Assembly (NCBI RefSeq): GCF_002727185.1
Contig: NZ_NIZW01000001.1
Coordinates: forward strand, 1 to 64,000
From: Rhodopirellula bahusiensis
Lineage (GTDB): Bacteria; Planctomycetota; Planctomycetia; Pirellulales; Pirellulaceae
Length of the DNA stretch: 64,000 nt
Direction: 5' to 3'
A program made the translations under genes and the position numbers. Position 1 is the stretch's first letter. The number at the start of each line of letters is the position of its first letter. Below are positions 51,458-60,220 of this stretch, in pieces. The notes beneath the pieces were generated by a model. That model saw nothing but the letters and a program-made list of their open reading frames with translations, was not told the origin of the DNA and made no database searches.

Positions 51458-54400
51458 TCAGCTGCTGCCGAGAATCATGTCAATCGCGTCGCGGAAAGCG
51501 GGGTATTCGCTTTCGACCAGATCTTCGAGGCTGTCGTCGAAGTCAAAGTCGTTGACGCCACCGAGCAGTTGAACCGAAGTTCCGTCCCGGTTGACTCGCA
51601 AGTGATCGCCATCGACCTGAGCGGTTCGAACGTCGCCGTCTTCTTCGATGATGGTCAACAATGCCGCATCGTTCGTGCGGTTCATCGCCAGCTCAGCGTA
51701 TGCCACGCCTTCGAATCCGCTGCCGGCCAAGAACATTGTTTGGACACCGTCAGCGAGGTTGATGTAACCACCTTCGCCCGGATCGACACCGCTTGGCAAA
51801 CCGTTGCCGCCGTTGGTGTTCGTCGACAGGATCGAGCTGTTGCCTTGTCCGGCTTCACCCAAGCTTGCAAAAGCGAAGGATCCAACCGGCGAAGCTCCAC
51901 CCTCGGATCCGATTTCGATCGGAATGATTCCGTCCGCTGCTTCACCCGCGGCGACCGCACTGCTAGGCAGGTTGTAGATGACTTGATAGCTACCAGGTGC
52001 AACGTCTTCGAAGGTGTACTCACCGTCCAAGTTCGTCAGCACGACTTGATCGATATCGACGCCCAATTCGTTGTCCGAAGCGGGCGAGACCAAGCGAACC
52101 GAGACACCACCGAGGGCGGTTTCACCCGAGTCGCGAACACCGTTGCGAACTGGATCGGCACCGTTGTCGATCACGTCGCGGATGTTCATGATCGCGTCGA
52201 CGAACAGTTGACCGGTGATCACCGATGGGCTGAAGTCGTTGACAGTGACATCGACTGTTGCGGTGTCCGTCGATTCACCATCGCTGAGTTGATAGGTGAT
52301 TGTCGCGGTGCCCACGAAGTCGGTCGCTGGAGTGAAGACCAATTCGTTGTTTGCATTGACCGTGACCGTTCCGTTGGCCGGTTGAGTCGGCACGGTGACG
52401 GTTGCGGTTTGGTTCTCGTTGGCTGGTCCGAGCGAGTCATTCGACAGAACATCGATCGTGACCGCTCGATTGCGAACCGTTGTGGCGGTGTCGTCATTGG
52501 CAGTCGGATCGTCGTTGACTCCCGCCACCGAGATGCTGATCGTTCCCGTGTCCGAAGCACCTTGCGAGTTCGTGACGGTGTAGACCAGCGAATCGCTTCC
52601 GAAGAAGTCTGCAGTTGGCGTGTAGCTCAGAGTCGAGTTAGTCAGGTCACCAGACGTTCCACTGACGCTGGCCGAGCCATTCGTCGGTGCCGTGGTGATC
52701 GTGACGGTTCCGTTGTCACCCGCGTCGAGGTTGATCAAAGTTGACAGGTCCAACGTGACCGCTCCGCCGTCTTCCATCGCTGACAACGATCCGTTGTTTG
52801 CAACCGGTGGCGAGATCACATCGGTGACGGTGACATTGACCGTCGCGGTGGCGGTCAAGTTGCCGTCGGTGACTTGGTAGGTGAACGAATCCATCCCGTT
52901 GAAGTCAGTGGTCGGCGTGTAACGAATTTGTCCGTTGCCGATCGCGGTGGCCGTTCCGTTTGCTGGATTCGAAGCCACGGTGATGACCAATCCGGTGCTG
53001 TCGATGTCGGCGACATTGCCGGTCAAGTCGATGTCGATGCTAGCGTCTTCCAACACGGTCACGCTGCGGTCGCTGGCCGTTGGGGCATCGTTGACTGCCG
53101 TCACGTTGATCGTGATGGTGCCTTCGTCGGAGAGCTGCGATCCTTGCGTGCTGGTCGCTCGGTAGACGATCGTCGCGGTGCCGTTTGCGTTCGCAACCGG
53201 AGTGAAGGTCAAGGTGCCGTTGGCTGCAACAGCGGAAGCTCCGATCGCGTCGGTGCCGCTGACCTTACTGAACGTGACCGAGTCGCCACCTTCCAGCGTG
53301 ACCAAGCTGTTCAGATCGATGGTCAAGGTTCCGGAATCTTCGTCAACGGTATCTGAATCGTCGGCGGCAACCGGAGCGTCCAAAACATCTTGGATGTCGA
53401 TGTTCACAACCGCGGTCGATGTTCCACCCTGCCCATCACTGATCGTGTAGGTGAAGGAGTCATCGCCGTTCGCTGCTGTCCCCGTTGAGGTGTAGCTGAT
53501 TCGTGTTCCGCTTTGAGTGATCGTCGCGGTTCCGAACGTGGGCTGTGTCACCGAGGTGATCGTCAACGTCCCAGTCTCGCCTGGACCATCAAAATCGTTC
53601 GCCAGCACGTCCAAGGTCACGGTGGCACCTTCGTTGACTTGGAAGTCATCCGAGGTGGCGGTCAGGTCCGTGTTGTCGGCCGTGATGTTGACGGTGATGA
53701 CACCGGTATCGCTGCCGACATCGTTGCTAGCGGTGTAAGTGATCGTTGTCGTGCCAAAATCGTCTTGATCAGGCGTGAAGAAGATTTGGTCATCGTCGAA
53801 TCGGACGCTGCCGTTGCCCGTCGAGATGACGGCATTGTCGAGCGTGATGGTGCTGCCACCGGTGTTGATGCTGATCAGATTGTCGGCGCTGAGGTCAGCG
53901 ACCAAGACTTCGCTGGTCGTTCCGCCACCATTGTCTTCGTCAATCGTGACGGTCTTGTCGGCTGCGTTGATACCGACTTGACTGTTCGTGACCGTGACGA
54001 CCACGTTTGCAGTGGCGGTCAGTGCACCATCAGCAACGGTGTATGTGAACGAATCCGAACCCGAGAATCCGGCTGGAGCGGTGTAGCTGATTTGCCCGTT
54101 GGCGATGATCGCCGATCCGCCGTTGGCAGTTGTGAACGCGGTCGCTGGGCTTTGCAGAACCAAGTCGGCGATGTTCTCACCAGGTCCGGCAGAATCATTC
54201 GCCAAGACATCGATTTGGGCCGTCTCACCCTGTTCAACTGTTGCCGTGTCATCGGCCAAAGTCGGTGCATCGTTGACACCCGCGACGTTCACCGTGATCG
54301 TGCCAGTGACAGTGTCGGTGCCGTCGGTCGCGGTGTAAACCAATTGGTCACCGGTGCCGAACGCATCCGCATCAGGCGTGTAGGTGACAACACCATTTGT

Positions 54401-56011
54401 GAGGGTGAAGTCGCCGAGGTTTTCGGTTTCGGTTGAGATCGCGTAAGTCGTGCCGGCCGGGTTGCCAGAGTTCAGTGTCGCCAAATCAAGCGTCGTGGCT
54501 GGATCATCTTCGGTCAGACTGAGTGTGCTGTTTTCTGCGGTCAAGCCACTCGCAACGCCGGTCACGTTGAGAATGAATCGGGAAGAAGCGTCGAGCTGAA
54601 TCATTTCGCTCGGCACGCTTTCCTTGCCGACTTCGGTGCCGTAAATCAGGACTTGGTCGCCTTCATCCGGCGGATCCAAGCTAACACTCAGACCGGTGAC
54701 GGGTGCAACCGCTCGCACGGGTACGCTCAAGACGTCATAAGCCAGGTCAGGATTGAAATCGACCAGTTCGTCCGTCAAATCGTTCGTTGGCCCGAGAGCC
54801 CCGATTTCATTGAACAAATCGATTGGCCCACTGCCCAAATCAACGTCTTGGTTGAACTCAGCAAAGGTTCGGTCGACGCCATAGACTCGAGCGTTCCCCG
54901 CGTTGCGTGTGTTCAGTTCCAAAGCACGCAAGATCGGAGTGCTGTTGAACGAGCCGTCCGGATTCTGGACGTTGGTCTCAGAGAAATTGATCGGTTGAGC
55001 GGTACCATCGATTTCTAACACGGCCCGCAATTGTGGGACGTCGACGTTGATCAAATCGGGGCCGGTGTACACGATTTCCATCGTGAACGAGCCACCGCCG
55101 CTGGGGCCACCGGAGCTGCTGTTGACGTTGTTGTCGACAGTCACATCGGCCGCGGAATCAACCAATGGGCTGAGCTCGGCGATGATTGCTTCCAAGTTGT
55201 CTTCAGCGTTGTTCAGACTCGAGCCGATGAAGTCGCTGAACGAACGGGTCACCGTCGTGTTGGGATCGTCAACGTAGAAGAACGTGATGTCACCCTCGAG
55301 CGGAGTCGACAAAACAGTGTTGTCGAGAACGATGCTTTGGACCTCACCAACCGCGGGCTCCAAAACGTCTGTTTGATCGATCACGATGTCGGTCACTGCA
55401 CGGAAAACACCCGTTGCACTGAACCCTCGCAAATCCTTGACGCCGACTTCCAGCTTGAAGACTTCATTCACATCGACGTTGTAGGTCAACTCAACGTTGT
55501 CATCGGGCAATACGTCGGTCGCACCAGTCGTGTTGTCGACCAGCGAGTCATCCAGGTTGCGAGCGGCCAAGACAAACTCAACCAAAGGCATGTCCGCTTC
55601 GCCTTCGCCTCGATTCAGAGCGTTGATCACGCTCAATGCATCCAACGCCGTCACTTTGTTGTCACCAGTCACATCGACGAAACCGGTGAATTCATCCGAG
55701 TCTGACAGCGGCTCGCCTTCGCCATGGCTGTTGAGGTGATTGATCACCATCAACGCGTCCAAGGCCGTCACATATTTGTTGTTGTCAACATCGTAGGCAC
55801 GCCAGTAGTTGTGCGCGACGGCACGAGTGCTTTCGCCTTCCGGGGCTGAATCGATCACCGAGGGAACGTCACCAGCCAGCAATTGTCGAGTTTCAAGCGA
55901 TTCGCTTAGTAGGCGACGCTTGCTCGAGCGAGTAGCACGCGACCGGTCTTCGCTTCGCTTTCGCGATGACGACGGACTCACGCTGCGAAGCAGTTGACGC
56001 AGATTTTTCAT
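51458..56011 (-). CDS. Large dockerin/cadherin-like/SdrD surface protein
   Basis: 1517 residues from the ATG at 56011; the frame continues to 56074. The surface motif SESLETRQLLAGD is near residue 45. Two dockerin-like loops follow (AYDVDNNKYVTALDALMVIN and VDVTGDNKVTALDALSVINA). A middle region of about 300 residues is unassigned. Then come repeated cadherin/Big-like tandem domains, each with NDAPTLADDTATVEQGE-type openings and GSDSFTYTVADG-type middles; about seven copies can be seen. The C-terminus is an SdrD B-like domain (ITGQLFVDAIMNIRDVIDNG, LDGEYTFEDVAPGSYQVIYN) and a short tail. The dockerin could bind cohesin-type partners such as those at 16.5-18.7 kb. Confidence 0.88.
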   Translation of the reverse strand: MKNLRQLLRSVSPSSSRKRSEDRSRATRSSKRRLLSESLETRQLLAGDVPSVIDSAPEGESTRAVAHNYWRAYDVDNNKYVTALDALMVINHLNSHGEGEPLSDSDEFTGFVDVTGDNKVTALDALSVINALNRGEGEADMPLVEFVLAARNLDDSLVDNTTGATDVLPDDNVELTYNVDVNEVFKLEVGVKDLRGFSATGVFRAVTDIVIDQTDVLEPAVGEVQSIVLDNTVLSTPLEGDITFFYVDDPNTTVTRSFSDFIGSSLNNAEDNLEAIIAELSPLVDSAADVTVDNNVNSSSGGPSGGGSFTMEIVYTGPDLINVDVPQLRAVLEIDGTAQPINFSETNVQNPDGSFNSTPILRALELNTRNAGNARVYGVDRTFAEFNQDVDLGSGPIDLFNEIGALGPTNDLTDELVDFNPDLAYDVLSVPVRAVAPVTGLSVSLDPPDEGDQVLIYGTEVGKESVPSEMIQLDASSRFILNVTGVASGLTAENSTLSLTEDDPATTLDLATLNSGNPAGTTYAISTETENLGDFTLTNGVVTYTPDADAFGTGDQLVYTATDGTDTVTGTITVNVAGVNDAPTLADDTATVEQGETAQIDVLANDSAGPGENIADLVLQSPATAFTTANGGSAIIANGQISYTAPAGFSGSDSFTYTVADGALTATANVVVTVTNSQVGINAADKTVTIDEDNGGGTTSEVLVADLSADNLISINTGGSTITLDNAVISTGNGSVRFDDDQIFFTPDQDDFGTTTITYTASNDVGSDTGVITVNITADNTDLTATSDDFQVNEGATVTLDVLANDFDGPGETGTLTITSVTQPTFGTATITQSGTRISYTSTGTAANGDDSFTYTISDGQGGTSTAVVNIDIQDVLDAPVAADDSDTVDEDSGTLTIDLNSLVTLEGGDSVTFSKVSGTDAIGASAVAANGTLTFTPVANANGTATIVYRATSTQGSQLSDEGTITINVTAVNDAPTASDRSVTVLEDASIDIDLTGNVADIDSTGLVITVASNPANGTATAIGNGQIRYTPTTDFNGMDSFTYQVTDGNLTATATVNVTVTDVISPPVANNGSLSAMEDGGAVTLDLSTLINLDAGDNGTVTITTAPTNGSASVSGTSGDLTNSTLSYTPTADFFGSDSLVYTVTNSQGASDTGTISISVAGVNDDPTANDDTATTVRNRAVTIDVLSNDSLGPANENQTATVTVPTQPANGTVTVNANNELVFTPATDFVGTATITYQLSDGESTDTATVDVTVNDFSPSVITGQLFVDAIMNIRDVIDNGADPVRNGVRDSGETALGGVSVRLVSPASDNELGVDIDQVVLTNLDGEYTFEDVAPGSYQVIYNLPSSAVAAGEAADGIIPIEIGSEGGASPVGSFAFASLGEAGQGNSSILSTNTNGGNGLPSGVDPGEGGYINLADGVQTMFLAGSGFEGVAYAELAMNRTNDAALLTIIEEDGDVRTAQVDGDHLRVNRDGTSVQLLGGVNDFDFDDSLEDLVESEYPAFRDAIDMILGSS

Positions 56012-56516
56012 CTGTTTTCTCGGCAATTCGAATGGTTGGGCTGGGTCGATGTGATGGGTCTTCGCAAACGTCAAAATGCCCCGATATCGACGGGCATTTC
56101 AGCGCTCCGCGCAAAGTTAGAACGGGCTCCCGCAAACCGCTTCCACGGTCGGGACCGCCAGCGTAATCCAAAAACTTTGGGCGGGTGCGAAAATTTGAAA
56201 AGCAAGGCCATCTTACCTAGACCACCGCCTTTATCAATCTTTGCTTGGTCCGAGCGAACAAAAACGATGGGTTGGTCGCGATTGGACGGATTGTGCGGGC
56301 AAAAAGTTCCAATTGAGCTCATCAAAAACTGAAATTTTGACGACAGGGGTCGCCTTCTACCGCGTTCGCCCAATCCACAACTTGCGAAAACTCCGCCATG
56401 ACACCGCGAACGCAGGCCCCTCACTATTCGCCCCCCAGCTCTCGGGTACCGGCAACGTTCTGTGACCTACCCTTCAAAAACCATTTTCATGCCAGCCAAT
56501 CGAACCGACTGACCCG
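56012..56516. other. Intergenic region between divergent surface-protein genes
   Basis: About 500 bp between divergent genes. It holds no convincing gene and no strong repeat; promoter elements for both sides are expected but I cannot define them. Confidence 0.4.
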
Positions 56517-59081
56517 ATGTCCAATCCATCCCACTCGCCATCGAATCCAATCGCAACGGATTCCGACGCCCTGGAACTGCCATCGCCGGCGATCCAGCCC
56601 TGCGAAGAACGATTGGCTCTGTCGGCTTCCTTGATGGGAGCTTGGCTGGCGGATTGGGCCGACCCGACGCAGCCGCTGCCGGCCTGCCCCGCCGACGAGT
56701 GGCTCGCCCCCGTCGCCGATGCGACTGACGCTGCGAACATCCCGATTGCTCCGGCGATCGTCCCCACCGCGGACTCATCGGGCCTCGCATCGGAGGATTC
56801 GCTTCCCATCGGACCGGTGCTTCCCGGCACCTCGACCGATGGTGTGCCAAGTTCTTCCGTCGCCAACGCGGCCCTCAGCGGACAAACCGGGCTGAATTTC
56901 GACAATCTCATCGACGGGCAATCGTCAGGTTCGCTCCTCGATCAAGCTCAATCATTGCGGGAAGACGGTGGGCTGCTCGCGGACGATGCCGAAGCAGGAG
57001 CCTGGGACGGAAGCGGGCAAACCATCGCGGTCATCGACAGCGGAATCGCCTATGACCACATCGCACTCGGCGGAGGCTACGGGCCCGGCTACCGAGTCGT
57101 CGGCGGCTACGATTTCGCCGAAAACGACAACGACCCGTACGACGATGCTCCAGCCGGGTACCACGGATCGCACGTGGCCGGTTTGATCGGAGGAGACGGC
57201 TACCTGGATTCTGGCGAAGCGTTTCAAGGCCTCGCCCCCGGAGCCGACTTGGTTGGCCTCCGAGTCTTCGACGATGCCGGGAACGGAAACCTGCAGTGGA
57301 TCGAGTCCGCCCTGCAGTGGGTGATCGAAAACCACGACACGTTCGAAAACCCAATCACCACCGTCAACATGTCGCTCGGCACCGAGCTCACCGACGCGAA
57401 TCGATTCGACGCGATGGCGATGTTAGAAGACGAACTGCAAACGCTGTACGAAAACGACATCATGGTGTTTGCCGCGGCGGGCAATTCCTACGCGACGATG
57501 GATCACGAAGCGTCCGACGCGCTGATGTACCCCGCATCCAGTCAGTACGTCGTGGGAGTCGGGTCAGTCGACGCGAACAACCTGCTCAGCAATTTTTCGC
57601 AGCGTGAAGACGGGATCCTAACCACGGGCGGGCAAGCCGTTCGAAGCAGCGTTCCCGAACATGTTTATGGCGCAGATGGCTTCGCCAACGACTACGCTCT
57701 TCTGAGCGGAACAAGCATGGCCAGCCCGCAGATCGCCGGTGCTTCCGTGTTGGTTCGCCAGGCCATGACGGACGCGGGCATGTCACCGACCGTCGACTCC
57801 ATCCTGGCTCGCCTGAACGACACCGCCGATCAACACACCGATCCCGTCACCGGCATCCAGTACAAAACGTTGAACCTGGAAGCAGCACTGGCTTTTGCCG
57901 TGCCCGAACCGGAACCTGCTCCAACGCCGGAACCTGCTCCAACGCCGGAACCTGCTCCAACGCCGGAACCTTCCCTAACTCCAGACCCCACGCCGACGCC
58001 GGAACCGACCCCACCAGCAAACACGTCGCTCAGCGGTTACCAAGGCACATCGGGTTCCGATGAAGTCGAATTGGACTTGCGAAACCTATCGTCAGCCGTC
58101 AACGGCGGCGTCGATGGCGAAACGTTGTTCTCTGACGCCAACGGCAACTACACGCTCGACACAACGGAAACCATCGTCATCGACGGCGGTGCTGGCGGCG
58201 ACACCCTTCGCATCATGGGATCCGCGGAAGCCGAAAGTTTGCTGCTACGTCCGCCAACCAACGAAGATGGAATCAGTCGACTCACCTTCCTCGGTGGCGT
58301 CATCGAAATTCGCGGCTTCGAGAACATCTCCTTCGTCGGCGGCGGCGGTCTTGATCTCGCGACAATGTACGACAGCACCGGAGACGACGTTCTCAACGCA
58401 TCCAGCCAATCCGCTCGCATGTCTGGAGTCGGCTTTGAATTTCGCGTCGACAACGTTCCCAAATTGTTTGCCCATGCGACCGCTGGCGGCGAAGATTCCG
58501 CACACCTGAATGACTCGTCCGGTGATGATCGCTTGGTCATCCGACCTCAATTCAGCTCGCTCCGCAGTGACACACAAACGCAAGCCGTGTTTGGATTCGA
58601 ACGAGTCTATGCGTACGCCGAAGCCGGTGGTCACGACACCGCCGACTTGGGCGACTCAGCGGCCGACGACGTGATGTCGATCTCTCAAACCCAAGCCACG
58701 ATCAGCAGCAGTGGATATCGCGCCACCGCAATTGGTTTTGACGATGTGACCGCGAAAGCATCCGCCGGCGGCGAAGACACTGTGCGAATCTATGTCACGC
58801 AACCTGGTGGCACTTGGCACACCACCGACTCGCTCACACAGTGGAATGGATCCGATGGAACCTCGCGGATTGCCCGCGGGTTCGAACACAGCGAAACATT
58901 CGAGCGATTCGAAACGTCGGCTCAATCAACGAGCGAACCGCTGGCGGCAGACCACGCTCAACCGAATCCAACCGCCGCGTCCGCACCACAGGCTGAACAA
59001 CCAACCACCAAACCGCTCGCCAACCCATTCGACGAAGACGCCCATCGCGACGCGCTCCGACGCATGTTCGAAACGCTCTGA
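56517..59081 (+). CDS. Subtilase (S8) with PEPAPT linker and C-terminal calcium-like repeats
   Basis: 854 residues. It lacks a normal signal peptide but has a planctomycete-like EERLALSASLM near residue 30. The S8 domain spans about 165-455 with Asp174 (AVIDSGIAYD), His216 (YHGSHVAGLIG) and Ser400 (LSGTSMASPQ), and AAAGNSYA supplies the oxyanion Asn. A linker of PEPAPT-type repeats (about 463-500) follows. The rest is beta-rich: DEVELDLRNLSSAVNGGVDG, DTTETIVIDGGAGGDTLRIM, ATAGGEDSAHLNDSSGDDRL and further AGGxDTxxLxDSxxDD units that resemble calcium-binding repeats. Probably an exported protease. Single gene. Confidence 0.9.
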   Translation: MSNPSHSPSNPIATDSDALELPSPAIQPCEERLALSASLMGAWLADWADPTQPLPACPADEWLAPVADATDAANIPIAPAIVPTADSSGLASEDSLPIGPVLPGTSTDGVPSSSVANAALSGQTGLNFDNLIDGQSSGSLLDQAQSLREDGGLLADDAEAGAWDGSGQTIAVIDSGIAYDHIALGGGYGPGYRVVGGYDFAENDNDPYDDAPAGYHGSHVAGLIGGDGYLDSGEAFQGLAPGADLVGLRVFDDAGNGNLQWIESALQWVIENHDTFENPITTVNMSLGTELTDANRFDAMAMLEDELQTLYENDIMVFAAAGNSYATMDHEASDALMYPASSQYVVGVGSVDANNLLSNFSQREDGILTTGGQAVRSSVPEHVYGADGFANDYALLSGTSMASPQIAGASVLVRQAMTDAGMSPTVDSILARLNDTADQHTDPVTGIQYKTLNLEAALAFAVPEPEPAPTPEPAPTPEPAPTPEPSLTPDPTPTPEPTPPANTSLSGYQGTSGSDEVELDLRNLSSAVNGGVDGETLFSDANGNYTLDTTETIVIDGGAGGDTLRIMGSAEAESLLLRPPTNEDGISRLTFLGGVIEIRGFENISFVGGGGLDLATMYDSTGDDVLNASSQSARMSGVGFEFRVDNVPKLFAHATAGGEDSAHLNDSSGDDRLVIRPQFSSLRSDTQTQAVFGFERVYAYAEAGGHDTADLGDSAADDVMSISQTQATISSSGYRATAIGFDDVTAKASAGGEDTVRIYVTQPGGTWHTTDSLTQWNGSDGTSRIARGFEHSETFERFETSAQSTSEPLAADHAQPNPTAASAPQAEQPTTKPLANPFDEDAHRDALRRMFETL

Positions 59082-59455
59082 TCCTGACCTGCTGAGTCCC
59101 ATCTTCGCACCAAACTTCACTTTCGATGCACACGGGCTAACTCGCAGATTCCCGGTGCAGGTCCAAAAATCCCCGGCATCCTCCGAACCTGTGAGATGGC
59201 GATTCGCTCTCCCGGGTTAAGCCTGGGTGAATACCGCCATCCCGATTCTGGATTCGCCGCCGCATTTCGCGACATACGGGAGCTCGGGACGCCGTTGGAA
59301 GCCCGCAATGGCGGACCAGCGACTCGATTCAATTCGATACGCAATCAACCTTGAGGACTCAAGTCCTGCTTTGCACAGTGTTTCGCAGACAATGTGGCCG
59401 TCACCACGTCGATCCGCGAAGATTCAAACACTTGTTTAAAACGCACGTTTGAACC
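59082..59455. other. Intergenic region before the TetR gene
   Basis: About 370 bp without a gene. It carries an operator-like inverted repeat near its end, listed separately. Confidence 0.4.
59423..59453. promoter_or_regulatory. Operator-like inverted repeat for the CecR-type regulator
   Basis: TTCAAAC (59423-59429) and GTTTGAA (59447-59453) form a perfect inverted repeat with 17 bp between, ending 2 bp before the first ATG at 59456. The position suits self-repression of the regulator and efflux operon. Confidence 0.5.
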
Positions 59456-60220
59456 ATGATTGCCGAGCGATTCTGCTCTTCTCATTCTTTTCATCCGTTC
59501 ATGCCTGATTCTCTCGCTTCCGCGACTACCGATCCGACTCAACGGCTGTTGAGTGCGGCTGGTCCCGTGTTTGCCGAGCGTGGATTCGATCGCGCCACCG
59601 TCCGTGAAATCGCCAACATCGCCGACGTCAACGTGGCCGCTGTCAGCTACTACTTCGGCGACAAGATGGGCCTGTACCGAGCCGTCATCACCGCCATTCG
59701 AGAAAAACGCGAACGAGCCTATCCGACTCCCGAGGTCGGAAAGAAGACGCCGCAACAGGATCTCGAACTGCTGATCCGCACCCTGCTTTCGCGAATGCTT
59801 GCCGCGGATGAATCCGGCTGGGAAGCGATGCTGATGATGCGTGAGATGCAACATCCCACGCCAGCATTCGAAGACATGATTCGCGGTTACTTCAAACCGC
59901 TCTACGACGCGTTGTGCAAAACCATCGAATCATTGCTGCCACCTGCGGATGCAAAATCAAACTGGCAAACCGACGCCCTTGTCCCGCAGTTGGCTCTCGG
60001 CGTCGTAGGACAATGCCTCCACTATCGGATTGGCCATCCCGTGATGGCTCATTTGATTTCGCCCGAATTGATTGAAACCCACTACGGATTGGAATCGTTG
60101 TGCCGCCAAATCACCGCGTCGACCTTGGCAGCGTGTGGCGACCAAAACGTGATCGATCAACACAAGCTTCTCAAACCATCGCCGCTCAACGAGCCTCAAG
60201 ATGTCTCTTGTCAACAATAA
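59456..60220 (+). CDS. TetR/CecR-family regulator of the efflux operon
   Basis: 254 residues from 59456; an ATG at 59501 (MPDSLASATTDPTQRLLSAA) is also possible. The helix-turn-helix is clear: QRLLSAAGPVFAERGFDRAT, VREIANIADVNVAAVSYYFG, DKMGLYRAVI. The C-terminal part (MLAADESGWEAMLMMREMQH and following) matches the CecR/YbiH (DUF1956) group, repressors of efflux genes in other bacteria. Its last codons overlap the start of the RND adaptor, so all three genes likely form an operon, and it probably represses them until a ligand binds. Confidence 0.88.
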   Translation: MIAERFCSSHSFHPFMPDSLASATTDPTQRLLSAAGPVFAERGFDRATVREIANIADVNVAAVSYYFGDKMGLYRAVITAIREKRERAYPTPEVGKKTPQQDLELLIRTLLSRMLAADESGWEAMLMMREMQHPTPAFEDMIRGYFKPLYDALCKTIESLLPPADAKSNWQTDALVPQLALGVVGQCLHYRIGHPVMAHLISPELIETHYGLESLCRQITASTLAACGDQNVIDQHKLLKPSPLNEPQDVSCQQ

